This document shows, piece after piece, positions 53,619 to 63,331 of a DNA stretch of 64,000 bases. The stretch is from Acidobacteriaceae bacterium dw_441 (lineage in GTDB: Bacteria > Acidobacteriota > Terriglobia > Terriglobales > Acidobacteriaceae): positions 372,001-436,000 of the forward strand of contig JAAVVA010000003.1 of NCBI GenBank assembly GCA_018449715.1. Direction: 5' to 3'. The notes beneath the pieces were generated by a model, which did not search any database, had not been told where the DNA came from, and saw only the letters and a list, made by a program, of their open reading frames with translations. Made by a program: the position numbers and the translations under genes. Positions within the stretch are counted from its first letter, which is position 1. Each line of letters starts with the position of its first letter.

Positions 53619-54445
53619 TCTCCCGTGCTAACGGAAAGGTCTTTCCACTGATCCAGGTCAAGACGCAGCTTCGCAATCTTTTCCTCGATTGCTGCAACGG
53701 CATCCACTCCCGCAGCGAAACGAAGCGGCGGGTTTGGCTCTTTCGCTAGGCTAACGATAGCTTCTGCGAGCTTTTGGGGGTCGCCTTTCTGCTGACGATT
53801 GAGTCCTCGATAGAGTTCCTGCAACTTTGCCGATTGTTCTGCGTAATCTGCAATCGTTTGGCCCCCGAAGCGAACAGAGGATGGACTCAGAAAATCCGTC
53901 TTGAACAATCCCGGTTCAACGATGGTTACGTGGACGCCTAGTGGTTCAACTTCCGGGGAAAGTGCCTCTGAGAATCCTTCGACTCCAAACTTGCTGGCGC
54001 TATAAATTGAGCCGGTCATGCTCCCGCGAATTCCCGCGACAGATGAGACATTGAAGATTCGTCCCTCTCGTGCAGCGCGCATCACGGGCAGCACGGCCCA
54101 GGCCACATTGAGTGTCCCCAGGAGATTCGTCTCAAGTTGCTCGAGTGCATCCTGAAGAGTGTTCTCTTCAAAGAAGCCGAGTTGACCATAACCCGCGTTG
54201 TTCACAAGGACATCGATTCCGCCAAAGTGAGCAACAGCAGAATCAACGGCCTTCGATACTTCTTCGGGGCGAGTGATATCCAGCGCCAGAGCAAGGAATC
54301 TCTCGGAAGAGTCGGCTGCGATCGGATCGGCTGTGTTTTTGCTGCGGGATGTGGCGACAACCCTATGGCCGACAGCGAGCGCTGCCTTTGCTATCTCGAG
54401 TCCTAAGCCACGACTCGCTCCTGTGATAAACCATCTTTGACTCAT
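53615..54445 (-). CDS. Short-chain dehydrogenase/reductase
   Basis: The 276-residue product (ATG 54445) has the cofactor motif TGASRGLG (about 7-14), NNAGYG (about 83-88) and the catalytic YSASK (about 149-153), so it is a complete classical SDR. A frame open to 54556 has no ribosome site. It belongs to the oxidoreductase branch often annotated as ketoacyl reductase. The substrate is unknown. Its stop overlaps the hydrolase start by four bases. It is divergent from the AraC gene that starts about 100 bases away. Confidence 0.88.
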   Translation of the reverse strand: MSQRWFITGASRGLGLEIAKAALAVGHRVVATSRSKNTADPIAADSSERFLALALDITRPEEVSKAVDSAVAHFGGIDVLVNNAGYGQLGFFEENTLQDALEQLETNLLGTLNVAWAVLPVMRAAREGRIFNVSSVAGIRGSMTGSIYSASKFGVEGFSEALSPEVEPLGVHVTIVEPGLFKTDFLSPSSVRFGGQTIADYAEQSAKLQELYRGLNRQQKGDPQKLAEAIVSLAKEPNPPLRFAAGVDAVAAIEEKIAKLRLDLDQWKDLSVSTGE

Positions 54446-54540
54446 TTGAAATCCTTTGACCTGTCTGGAGGCTAGCCTCCCTCTATAAAAAAGTCTGTGC
54501 CGCATGCCCAGAATTAGGAATGCTTGAAAATGCGCCTTAT

Positions 54541-55530
54541 ATGCGCGATAGTTCAAACATGATTGCTGATCCGCTGTCTGATCTGCTTGAGTTGGTGCGC
54601 GCGCGGTGCGGCATTTCAGGTCGTCTGGCTGCCGGCGGAACCTGGTCTCGACGTTTTCCTAATCTCAATGCGGTCAAGTTCTGCGCCGCTGTCGAAGGCG
54701 AGTGCTGGTATTTCATGGAAGGTATGCCGGAACCAGCTCGATTCTTGGCCGGAGATATCGTCGTCATGAACGGCACCCGATCCCTCATCCTTGCCAGTGC
54801 ACCATCGCTGATTGCTGATGCGTCCACCATTCCCATTCCTCGTGACCAGAACGGAATCCATCGGCTCGGGTACGGGGATGACTTTACGATGGTGGGTGGT
54901 AGCGTCTCCATTGATGAGCGGAGACTGCCCCTGCTTCTTAGCGGTTTACCTTCCATCCTTTTCGTACCGGGAAGCGCACACTCCGCAGAAACCCTTGGCT
55001 GGTTATTGGAGCAGATCGTTCGAGAGATAGAACTGGGTGATCAACCAGGCCGCATGATGGTTGTGGCCGAACTCGCCCAACTTCTCTTTGTGAAAACCCT
55101 TCGTGCCTACCTCACGCTCGCCTCCCCAGGAGACCGCGGCTGGTTGAAAGGACTCGGTGACAAGCAGCTAGCTCCTGCGTTGGGTCGTATGCACTCCGAA
55201 CCCGGCAGGTCATGGAGTCTCGAAGAGTTTGCACAGGAAGCTGCCATGTCACGCACGTCATTTGCGGTCCGATTCCGCGACGTAATGGGAATGCCGCCTC
55301 TGGCTTACCTGACAAGCTGGCGAATGCACTTGGCAGAACGGGAACTGCGATCCGGCGCTACGGTTGCGGGAGCTGCGGCGGCGATCGGCTATACGTCAGA
55401 GAGCGCCTTCAGCCATGCTTTCAAACGCGAGTTGGGAATTGCGCCTGGACAATGCCGCAGGGAGAAGGAACCGATGGATACGCGGCAGGAAGATCGTGAG
55501 TGGTCAGAATCTCAGACTGCTTCGCTATGA
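54541..55530 (+). CDS. AraC-family regulator with cupin sensor domain
   Basis: The product (329 residues from ATG 54541) has an N-terminal cupin-like sensor (about 20-190, VKFCAAVEGECWYFMEGMPE then FLAGDIVVMNG) and two C-terminal helix-turn-helix units (about 215-310: WSLEEFAQEAAMSRTSFAVR and VAGAAAAIGYTSESAFSHAF). ATG codons at 54520 and 54559 are alternatives. Its divergent position makes the SDR/hydrolase pair its likely target. The inducer is unknown. Confidence 0.85.
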   Translation: MRDSSNMIADPLSDLLELVRARCGISGRLAAGGTWSRRFPNLNAVKFCAAVEGECWYFMEGMPEPARFLAGDIVVMNGTRSLILASAPSLIADASTIPIPRDQNGIHRLGYGDDFTMVGGSVSIDERRLPLLLSGLPSILFVPGSAHSAETLGWLLEQIVREIELGDQPGRMMVVAELAQLLFVKTLRAYLTLASPGDRGWLKGLGDKQLAPALGRMHSEPGRSWSLEEFAQEAAMSRTSFAVRFRDVMGMPPLAYLTSWRMHLAERELRSGATVAGAAAAIGYTSESAFSHAFKRELGIAPGQCRREKEPMDTRQEDREWSESQTASL

Positions 55531-55629
55531 TCAGAGGTTTGTACGAGCGCGCATATTTTTCGCATTCTTGGGCGTTCATGATTCATCCTCAAGTGCCTAG
55601 ACTAGCTCTGAAGCATTAGGAGATGAGTT

Positions 55630-56597
55630 ATGTCCACGCCCCAAAAGCCCTTGAATTCAGGTTTCGGAGCAGCAAGCACTGCCGACGATGTCATCAAGAA
55701 TATCGATCTGACTGGCAAAACAGCCATCGTCACTGGTGGATACTCCGGTATCGGTATCATCACTGCGAAAACTCTTGCACGCGCAGGTGCCAAGGTTATC
55801 GTTCCGGCACGCGATCAGGCAAAGGCAAAAGAATCGCTCAAGCCGTATCCCGAACTCACGCTCGAATCGCTGGATCTCATGGACCCGTCATCTGTGGATG
55901 CATTTGCAGATCGGTTCCTGTCGTCAGGCCAGCCGCTGCACATCCTCATCAACAATGCGGGAATTATGGCGCCTCCCTTGGTACGCGATACAAGAGGATA
56001 TGAATCGCAGTTCAGCACCAATCACTTGGGGCACTTTCAACTCACGACAAGACTCTGGCCAGCGTTGCTTAAAGCGAATGGTGCGCGTGTAGTTTCAGTA
56101 TCATCTCGTGGACACATGCGTAGCCCGGTTGATTTTGAGGACTGGAACTTCGAGAAGCGCGGATATGAAACATGGACAGCATACGGGCAGTCGAAATCAG
56201 CCAATGCTCTCTTTGCTGTGAAACTGGATGAGTTGGGCAAGCAACATAACGTGCGCGCGTTCTCCTTGCATCCCGGTGGAATTGTCACAGATCTCGTTCG
56301 CTACATGAAGACCGAGGATCTCAAGAAGGCAGGAGCCATCGACGAAAATGGCAACCCCGTCATCGCCCCGGAGAATAACATGAAAACTCCAGAGCAGGGC
56401 GCAGCAACAAATGTCTGGTGCGCTACGAGCCCCAACTCGATGGACTGGGCGGAGTCTACTGCGAAAATTGCGACATCGCGGTTGCAGTCCCAGCAGATTC
56501 AACGACGCTGCTCGGTGTCAGGCCGTGGGCTGTTGATCCGGATTTTGCAAATCGCCTCTGGAGTCTCAGCGAGACACTTACCGGGGTATCCATCTAG
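55630..56597 (+). pseudogene. SDR oxidoreductase with a C-run frameshift
   Basis: The frame from ATG 55630 is a complete SDR up to about residue 267. It shows TGGYSGIG (about 36-43), NNAG and the catalytic YGQSK. At 56430-56433 the sequence has four C residues where five would restore the frame. In the +1 frame the protein continues QLDGLGGVYCENCDIAVAVP and ends at TAG 56595-56597, the normal family ending. The uncorrected frame runs on to 56838 through a strong terminator and has no family match. A sequencing error or a recent loss are both possible. Confidence 0.8.
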
Positions 56598-56631
56598 AGG
56601 GGGCGTAAAGTCATATGGTCACATTAAACTC

Positions 56632-56663
56632 AATGAGAGGCTGGCAAGTGCCAGCCTCTCATT
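56632..56663. terminator. Terminator after the SDR gene
   Basis: A 15-bp perfect stem AATGAGAGGCTGGCA (56632-56646) with its complement at 56649-56663 lies 34 bases after the restored SDR stop and is followed by a pyrimidine-rich run. Confidence 0.85.
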
Positions 56664-56870
56664 CTTCAGCGACAAGAAAATCTCGCGGGAGATATTCACC
56701 CCAGCCTCAAAGAGGTCATCGGTTCAATTCAGCTTAGCGCCGCAGATTCAATTAACGATCTCTCAAACGGCACTACGAATAAATTCGAAATGTCGCAGGT
56801 CGCTACGTCCAATCGATACCTCCTATGGTGAGTCGTAGGATCTAGCAGTGACGTAGCTCTCTGTTTGCAT

Positions 56871-57833
56871 CTAGGGAGTGAGCGATGTACGCATGACTAT
56901 CCGAGCGTTGCGACGCACGGCTTGTGGTGGATGACCGTAGATTCGGAGAAACGCTCGACGCATCCTTTCAGGATCGCTAAATCCTACTTGCTCGGCGATC
57001 GCTTCGACTGGTTCGACGGTCTGTTCTACCAATGAATGTGCGACTTCAGCCCGGATTCGCTCGACCGCTTTGGATGGCGTCTCGCCGGTTTCTGCCTTGA
57101 AAGTTCGTCCGAACTGCCGAACGCTCAAGTGTGCAGCCGCTGCCAACTCTTCCATGGACAGGCTGTTCGAGAGATTTTCACGAATGTATCCGATGATGTG
57201 TTGCATCCGCTCAGTTTCTGGAGACATATCTGCCAAAGCCGAGAACTGTGTCTGCCCACCCAGGCGCCGGTGATAGATCACCATGTCCTGGGCGATAACC
57301 TTCGAAAGGGATATTCCGTGGTCTTCTTGAATCAAGGCAAGCGCTAAGTCCATCCCTGCCGTGATCCCTGCTGAGGTCCATGTGTTGCCATCTTTCACAA
57401 AGATTGCGTCTCCGTTAACCTTTGTAAGCGGAAATTCCTTTTCCAAACGATGCGCGTATCGCCAATGAGTAGTCGCACGCTTGCCGTCTAACAGGCCCGC
57501 CTGGGCAAGCAGAAAAGCTCCCGTGCATACGCTTGCAATTCGTCGTGATCTCTTCGCTTGGGCGCGCAGCAATCGAACGATCAAAGATCCGAACTCATTG
57601 GGCAAGTCTCCTCCCACCACGATGAGCGTGTCCAAGTCACGTCTCCCAATCCGCAACGTATCTATGCCAAAGCCCAAACTGTTCTGGACCGTTCCTCCGT
57701 CAGCCGAGAGGATTTGAGGTTGATATAGCTTCTCGCCGGAGAGAACATTGGCTACCTGAAACACGCACAAAGGTCCTGACAGATCTAGCATCTGATGGTC
57801 GGGGTAAACCAGAAATCCAATTCGTCTAGGCAT
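56871..57833 (-). CDS. GlxA-type regulator: DJ-1/PfpI domain plus AraC DNA-binding domain
   Basis: From the ATG at 57833 the product is 320 residues. Residues 1-170 form a DJ-1/PfpI fold with the nucleophile motif ASVCTGAFLLAQAG (about 98-111), and the remainder is an AraC-type tandem helix-turn-helix (LSMEELAAAAHLSVRQFGRT then VEAIAEQVGFSDPERMRRAF). Such GlxA-type regulators control catabolic genes and sense metabolites through the first domain. It is divergent from the SDR at 58135, its likely target. A frame to 57869 adds twelve residues. Confidence 0.88.
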   Translation of the reverse strand: MPRRIGFLVYPDHQMLDLSGPLCVFQVANVLSGEKLYQPQILSADGGTVQNSLGFGIDTLRIGRRDLDTLIVVGGDLPNEFGSLIVRLLRAQAKRSRRIASVCTGAFLLAQAGLLDGKRATTHWRYAHRLEKEFPLTKVNGDAIFVKDGNTWTSAGITAGMDLALALIQEDHGISLSKVIAQDMVIYHRRLGGQTQFSALADMSPETERMQHIIGYIRENLSNSLSMEELAAAAHLSVRQFGRTFKAETGETPSKAVERIRAEVAHSLVEQTVEPVEAIAEQVGFSDPERMRRAFLRIYGHPPQAVRRNARIVMRTSLTP

Positions 57834-58134
57834 AAGCAACCATGACTGAACCATGAACGAATATTCCAACGCCGAGAATATTCAGTTTGGTTATAGACGT
57901 ATATGACATAAATCCCTCTTATCTCGCCATATTAAAAAAGGCCGTTTTATGGCTCGCTCTCTAGTCATAAGTCTAATCGGGACCGCGACTTATTTTGAGG
58001 GATATATGTCCTTTACGCCATTTTCATCGCCTTCCATAATCGGCATGAAAGGTCAAGCCGAGACAGGCGCGCCGACGCGGTTGCGCTTTGAACGTTCGGC
58101 TTTACCAATCATGAGGTAGAGAAAGGAACACAAG

Positions 58135-58881
58135 ATGAGACTTCTAAATAAGTCAGCTTTGATCACAGGTGGTACCAGTGGCATCGGTCTGGCAACCGCT
58201 AAGCTCTTCGTTGCGGAGGGTGCCCGAGTAGCGGTTACTGGTCGTGATGATGCCGCATTTGAACGTGTGAAGGCGGAGCTGGGCGAGAGTGTACTTGTTC
58301 TCAAGGGTGATGTTCGATCAATCAAGGACATGCGGGCGATTGCATCTACGGTAAAAGAAAATTTTGGCGGCTTGGATGTAGTCTTCGCTAACGCTGGCCG
58401 AGCTTTTCCGTCAGCAATCAACGATATCGGCGAAGAACTCTATGACGAGATCATGGATATCAATGTCAAAGGCGTGGTGTTCACGCTTCAGGCGGCGCTG
58501 CCATACTTACGAGAGGGTTCCTCTTTCATCCTCAATACATCGTTCGTCGCACAGACCGGCAAGCACGGCATCTCGTTGACTGCGGCGGCGAAGGCCGCCG
58601 TACGATCACTTGCTCGCAGTTGGTCCTACGAATTTCTCGACCGCAAGATCCGCTTTAACGCGATCGCTCCTGGCGGGATAGACACGCCGATACTTGGCAA
58701 GTTGGGCATGTCCGACGAAGCTGTCCGCAGCTTCAAGGCTGAGTTCTCCAAAATGGTTCCGGTGGGCTATATGGGCAAAGCCGAGGACATTGCTTACGCG
58801 GCCCTCTATCTCGCGAGCGACGAATCCTCCTACGTCGTCGGCACCGAACTTGTCGTCGATGGCGGCGCCTCACAACTTTAA
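58135..58881 (+). CDS. SDR-family protein lacking the catalytic tyrosine
   Basis: The 248-residue product has the cofactor motif TGGTSGIG (about 11-18), the ANAGRAF segment (NAG conserved) and the Ser of ILNTS. The position four before the catalytic Lys, normally Tyr (YSAAK), reads Thr in SLTAAAKAAV. The codons are clear (TTG ACT GCG GCG GCG AAG). The C-terminal VGTELVVDGGASQL is typical of the family. It is complete and in frame. Loss of the proton-donor Tyr suggests a changed chemistry or a binding role. It lies downstream of a divergent GlxA-type regulator. Confidence 0.85.
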   Translation: MRLLNKSALITGGTSGIGLATAKLFVAEGARVAVTGRDDAAFERVKAELGESVLVLKGDVRSIKDMRAIASTVKENFGGLDVVFANAGRAFPSAINDIGEELYDEIMDINVKGVVFTLQAALPYLREGSSFILNTSFVAQTGKHGISLTAAAKAAVRSLARSWSYEFLDRKIRFNAIAPGGIDTPILGKLGMSDEAVRSFKAEFSKMVPVGYMGKAEDIAYAALYLASDESSYVVGTELVVDGGASQL

Positions 58882-59002
58882 GACTTCAATTCCCGGTTCC
58901 AGGGCTCTCCGCGTTCGCCATTCTCTTCATCGTGGAGTGAGCTTCTATTTGACCCAACTGGCTGCGCTTGCAGAGGTGGCCGAAGCACAGGAAGGAATTA
59001 TC

Positions 59003-59857
59003 GTGACAAACAAGATTGAAAACAACGCCTCCGGTGAGCGACAGATCAGCGCGGGCCATTCCCGCCGCGATGTTCTCAAGTTTGGAGGCATCGCTACACT
59101 CGGCACTCTCTTGGGAGGCGGAGCCCTACTTAGCCGGGCCACTCCCGCTCTCGCGCAGGCGAACAGCGAGGGGATTCTTTCCTCGTCCGATCCACTCGAC
59201 ATTGTCATTGCGGTTTATTCTGGCGGGACGCTTCTCGACTTTTCCGGTCCCAGCGAGGTTTTTCATCGGCTGCCGAACACAAACATCCGCTTTGCGAGTC
59301 TTGATGGTGGTCCCGTGATCCTCGAATATGGTGTGGTGTTTGGCAAGACTGACCAACTAGCGGACATAGAGAAAACTGACCTGATTCTGGTTCCCGGTGC
59401 CCCGGATATGACGGCTGCGATGAAACCGGAGTTCCTTGCTCAGATCCGGCGCCTGGCTGACGGTGCTAAACATGTTACGTCGGTCTGCACGGGATCACTC
59501 GCACTCGCTGCTGCAGGTGTTCTTAAGGGTAAGCGGAGTGCCTGCCACTGGGCATTGGTCAATAAGTTGGCAGAATACGGTGCCATCCCCGTAGGAGATC
59601 GCTTCGTGGAAGACGATAATGGCAGGTTCATGAGCGGCGGTGGTGTGACCTCGGGCATCGACTTCGCGCTTCGTGTCGGCGAAAAGCTGAAAGGACGGCA
59701 GAGTGCAGAGCTTGCGCAGCTCCTCATCGAATATGATCCCGATCCTCCGTTCCATTCCGGTCATCCCAGGAACGCCCCTCCCGAGATAATTGCGATGGTC
59801 GAAAAAGTACTACCCGGCGCAACCAAAGGCCTTGCAACTATCCCAGCCGTTCGCTGA
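59003..59857 (+). CDS. Tat-exported DJ-1/PfpI protein
   Basis: From GTG 59003 (AAGGA upstream) the product is 284 residues. The N-terminal part has a twin-arginine signal (HSRRDVLKFGG, about 20-30) with a hydrophobic stretch and cleavage near ALAQA. The body is a DJ-1/PfpI fold with the nucleophile motif SVCTGSLALAAAG and KGKRSACHWALV, matching the first domain of the adjacent GlxA-type regulator. An export signal on this fold is unusual. A frame open from 58694 overlaps the SDR gene and is rejected. It may hydrolyse a nitrile/isonitrile or a peptide; no substrate can be named. Confidence 0.8.
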   Translation: MTNKIENNASGERQISAGHSRRDVLKFGGIATLGTLLGGGALLSRATPALAQANSEGILSSSDPLDIVIAVYSGGTLLDFSGPSEVFHRLPNTNIRFASLDGGPVILEYGVVFGKTDQLADIEKTDLILVPGAPDMTAAMKPEFLAQIRRLADGAKHVTSVCTGSLALAAAGVLKGKRSACHWALVNKLAEYGAIPVGDRFVEDDNGRFMSGGGVTSGIDFALRVGEKLKGRQSAELAQLLIEYDPDPPFHSGHPRNAPPEIIAMVEKVLPGATKGLATIPAVR

Positions 59858-59983
59858 ATGTTAATCGCTCTTTGTCGAGGTCACACCGCTGGCCTCGACG
59901 AAGACCGCAATGGACATCGTCTGCTGCACCTGCGCAGTCAATTGCAGCCGTCTCTAATTCAAACCAAGACAGGAAATGATTCA

Positions 59984-60466
59984 ATGCGACAGATTCATCT
60001 TTACTCTGCTGCTCTTGCAGCTTGCATCTCGCTCTTCGCTTTTGCGATGCCGGCTACTGCCGGGGGGACGAAGCGTCCACCTGAAGCAGCTATCAAAGCC
60101 GAGAACGTACGATGGGCGGAAGCCTTCGGGCGAGGTGACTATGAGGCGATAGGCCGTCTCTATACGGAAGATGGCGCACTCTTGCCGCCAGGGGCCAACA
60201 GAGTCACAGGTCCACGGGCGATCGCCGAATACTTCACCAAGGGCTATGCTGGCTCCAAGCCAGACACCGTATCCTTCAGCAATTATGAGTTCTATGGGAA
60301 CGATCAGACCGTGACCGAAGTCTCAGACGCCGAGATCCGTGATCATGGTGGAAAGCTCAAACTCCGCGCCAAACAGACACTGATCTTTTTGAAGCAGGGA
60401 GGCACCTGGAAGTTGCACCGCGATATGTGGAGTGATTACGCCCCCTTGAAATCTGACAGCCGTTGA
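59984..60466 (+). CDS. Secreted SnoaL/DUF4440-like protein
   Basis: The 160-residue product (ATG 59984 with AGGA upstream) has a signal peptide (about 1-26, ending TAGG). Its body shows RWAEAFGRGDYEAIGRLYTE then DGALLPPGANRVTG and GTWKLHRDMWS, the pattern of the SnoaL/NTF2-like (DUF4440) fold. A frame open at 59858 adds 42 residues without signal features. It may bind or turn over a small molecule outside the cytoplasm. It probably belongs to one unit with the SDR and the PfpI protein. Confidence 0.75.
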   Translation: MRQIHLYSAALAACISLFAFAMPATAGGTKRPPEAAIKAENVRWAEAFGRGDYEAIGRLYTEDGALLPPGANRVTGPRAIAEYFTKGYAGSKPDTVSFSNYEFYGNDQTVTEVSDAEIRDHGGKLKLRAKQTLIFLKQGGTWKLHRDMWSDYAPLKSDSR

Positions 60467-60689
60467 GCGTCCGGCGAAAGCACCCTGGGCGGCGGAGCTG
60501 AGGGAAGGGACCTGATCTGTCGAACTACGTTCCTGTGACCTCGCCTCGCCGCACTGGGTTAGAGTACGACTAGTCAGCGTTTCCGAAGATATCCCCTGCA
60601 GATGAGGAGTGCGCTGTCAGGACTGATTGCCATGTAGTTTCCAGAGAATCGAAACAATGATAAGGTATCGCGGAAACGCCTGCGATCCG

Positions 60690-63320
60690 TCACTCCGTTC
60701 GCAGAGCCTCCATAGGATCGATCATCGCGGCGCGTAACGCTGGAAGACCCGTCGCCACTGCCGCCACTACCACCAACAAGGCGCCCACGGAGACAAGCGT
60801 CGCGCCATCCAGCGGTTTCACGCCGTACAGAAATCCCCGTACTGCATACCCTGCTGCCCATGCTCCCGCTAATCCCGGCACCAGTCCCAGCAGCACCATC
60901 CCACCTGCCTGACGTATCACCAGAGCCGCCGCCTCCACACGCGTTGATCCCAGAGCCATGCGGATGCCGATCTCTTTTCGTCGTCGAGCCACCGAGTACG
61001 CCAGCACGCCGTAGATGCCTACCGCTGACAGCACCATCGCTGTTGCGCCGAAACCTGCCACCAGCTTCAACGCAAGCCTTCTCTGGCCAAGTGACTTATC
61101 AATCCCAGCTTTCATCGGCTGCAAGCTCATCTCCACCATGCTCGGAGCATCTTTGTGCAGTACGCTTCTTAACTCCTCCGCAATCGTTTCAGGAGGGAGC
61201 GTAGATCGTACCGCATATTGTGCCGTCATATTGAATACCTGCGCCAGAAATGAGTTTGTTGGAAACTGCAGGTTATCCAGGTACACCATCGGTTTGTACG
61301 ACGAACTCAGGTCTTTTCCTTGCAACTCGTTTTCCAGCACACCGACAACCGTCATCGTCTGCGCAAACGGAAGGTCCGAATCCGTTTCACCCTTTTCGCG
61401 ATGAAACCGAAGGTTTGCTCCAATTGCATCGCGCCCCATCAGATACTTCTTCACGAAGGCCTCGTTTACCATCGCAACGATTGATGCGCTGCTCTCATCT
61501 TCTGAAGTAAAACCGCGTCCTCTCAGCAGATGAATTCCACTTGTACTCACAAAGTTCGTGCTTACCAAGCTGTAGTAGGCTGTATCTCCCGAGCGATAGG
61601 GGCGTCCCGAAATCTCTGTCGTTCCATTCAGCGTTATGTTGTACGCCGAAAAAGGAACCGATGTTTGCATCGTCACTGATTGAATTCCTGGCAGGGCCTC
61701 AAAGCGATGCAGCAGCTCCGTCTCCACCTCTCGCGAGCGCATGGGATCCTGCTTTTCGTTCTCCGGCATCAGGACCAACGTCGTCACGCCTTGCGGATCG
61801 AAACCAAGCCTGACGTTTTCGAGCGACTGCAGCGTCCGTACAAACAGGCCGCTCACCACCAGGAGCACGCACGTCAGCGCTACCTGAAGAGCGACCAGCG
61901 CATCCGGTAAGCGTGATCGCTTCGTGACATGAGTTGCGGCAAACTGCGATGTAATCTGTCGCCGTATCGTCACAATCGGAGCGATTGTCGCCGCCACTCC
62001 CACCAGCACCGCCAGGGAAGCGGTCGTCACGACGACCATCGGCTTCACCGTCAACTCGTCGAAGCGAGGATACTGTGAGCCATACGTATGCCGCACCATC
62101 GTGACCGCCACATATGCTAACCCGCTACCCAGTAGCGCTCCTACCAGCGACAGCAGCACGCTCTCTGTTACCAGTTGTTGCAGCAGTCTGCCAAAGCTCG
62201 CCCCCAGCGCCGACCGCAACGACATCTCCTCCATGCGATTTGCTGCGCGACCGATCTGTAGATTCGCTGCATTTGCACATGCGATCAGCAGCAGCACACT
62301 AACGCCTCCCAGCAGGGCCAGCAGTGGACGCTGCACATCATCCACAATCACACTTTGATACGACCGTACCCCCAGATGCCGAGACTTCTCAGCGTACCTT
62401 CTCTCCGTGTGTGTAAAGATGCTCTCCGCATCTGCCAGCGCCTGCTGTTTCATTATCCCCGGCTTCAGCCGGGCAATTGTTGCCGCGGACTCGAACCTGA
62501 ACTCGTCTTCGCTTGAAGCATTCACTGTAAGCGGCATATACACCACAGCTTCACCCGTACCCAAAGGCACATGCACTCCCGGCGACAACACGCCCACTAT
62601 CGTCCGCAATTGCCCTGCCACCATCAGAGTTGAGCCGATTGCGTGCAAATCAGAATGCATCCGCTCGCGCCAGAACTCGTCGCTTACCACCACACCCAGG
62701 CCATCTGCGTCCTCCGCTCCCATCACTCGCCCAAGCCTCGCTCCGACACCGAGCATCGAAAAGAAGTTCGGTGTAATCTCCACCAGCGCAGTGATACGTG
62801 TATCGTCTTTTGTGCGCACCGGGCGCACCATCGTGTTGAAGCCAGCGAGCCCTTCAAATGAGCGTGTATCGTGACGAAGCGCTGCAATCACCGAATATGA
62901 CAGCGCCTGCGGAGAGGCCGATGTCCCATGCACTCCACCGTTTTCGTAGATCTGCACCAGTTGCTCCGGGTGCGGCAGCGCCACCGGCCGCATCAGGATG
63001 GACTCCACAATCGCCAGCATTGCCGTCACAGATCCTAATCCCAGGGCCAATGTCATCACCAGCGTGATCGTGTACGCGGGAACCCTGCGCAAGCTCCGCA
63101 CCGCATAGCGAATATCCTGCACAAGCCGCTCCAGCCACACCCCTCCCCACACCTCGCGCGAGGCCTCCGCTGCTGTCAGTGGATTGCCGAACTTCAGCCT
63201 TGCCGCGCGTCGGGCCTCTTCGAGCGTCATCCCCGCCGCAAGGTTCTCCTCCGTCTCCAACGCAACGTGCTCGTCGAACTCCTCCAGCAACTGCTTCCTG
63301 CGGCGTCTCCAGGTAAACAT
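60690..63320 (-). CDS. ADOP-type duplicated ABC permease
   Basis: The 876-residue product (ATG 63320) begins with a short soluble part (MFTWRRRRKQLLEEFDEHVA), then a MacB-type permease unit (helix about 70-95, periplasmic domain, three helices about 325-460) and a second copy of the FtsX-type helices (about 740-870, ending MIDPMEALRTE). Each half has the conserved EMSLRSALGAS or EIGIRMALGS coupling motif. This double-length permease without its own ATPase is the acidobacterial duplicated orphan permease family. Its substrate is unknown; export of peptides or lipids is inferred. A PadR gene lies 11 bases upstream. Confidence 0.9.
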   Translation of the reverse strand: MFTWRRRRKQLLEEFDEHVALETEENLAAGMTLEEARRAARLKFGNPLTAAEASREVWGGVWLERLVQDIRYAVRSLRRVPAYTITLVMTLALGLGSVTAMLAIVESILMRPVALPHPEQLVQIYENGGVHGTSASPQALSYSVIAALRHDTRSFEGLAGFNTMVRPVRTKDDTRITALVEITPNFFSMLGVGARLGRVMGAEDADGLGVVVSDEFWRERMHSDLHAIGSTLMVAGQLRTIVGVLSPGVHVPLGTGEAVVYMPLTVNASSEDEFRFESAATIARLKPGIMKQQALADAESIFTHTERRYAEKSRHLGVRSYQSVIVDDVQRPLLALLGGVSVLLLIACANAANLQIGRAANRMEEMSLRSALGASFGRLLQQLVTESVLLSLVGALLGSGLAYVAVTMVRHTYGSQYPRFDELTVKPMVVVTTASLAVLVGVAATIAPIVTIRRQITSQFAATHVTKRSRLPDALVALQVALTCVLLVVSGLFVRTLQSLENVRLGFDPQGVTTLVLMPENEKQDPMRSREVETELLHRFEALPGIQSVTMQTSVPFSAYNITLNGTTEISGRPYRSGDTAYYSLVSTNFVSTSGIHLLRGRGFTSEDESSASIVAMVNEAFVKKYLMGRDAIGANLRFHREKGETDSDLPFAQTMTVVGVLENELQGKDLSSSYKPMVYLDNLQFPTNSFLAQVFNMTAQYAVRSTLPPETIAEELRSVLHKDAPSMVEMSLQPMKAGIDKSLGQRRLALKLVAGFGATAMVLSAVGIYGVLAYSVARRRKEIGIRMALGSTRVEAAALVIRQAGGMVLLGLVPGLAGAWAAGYAVRGFLYGVKPLDGATLVSVGALLVVVAAVATGLPALRAAMIDPMEALRTE

Positions 63321-63331
63321 CGTCTTCTCCC

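Noticed and set aside
56598-56838. C-terminal extension of the SDR frame to 56838
   Set aside because: It crosses a 15-bp terminator hairpin and arises from a one-base frameshift; the family's C-terminus is found in the other frame.
58694-59002. Extended N-terminus of the Tat-exported PfpI protein from 58694
   Set aside because: It overlaps the SDR gene in another frame and would bury the twin-arginine signal inside the protein.
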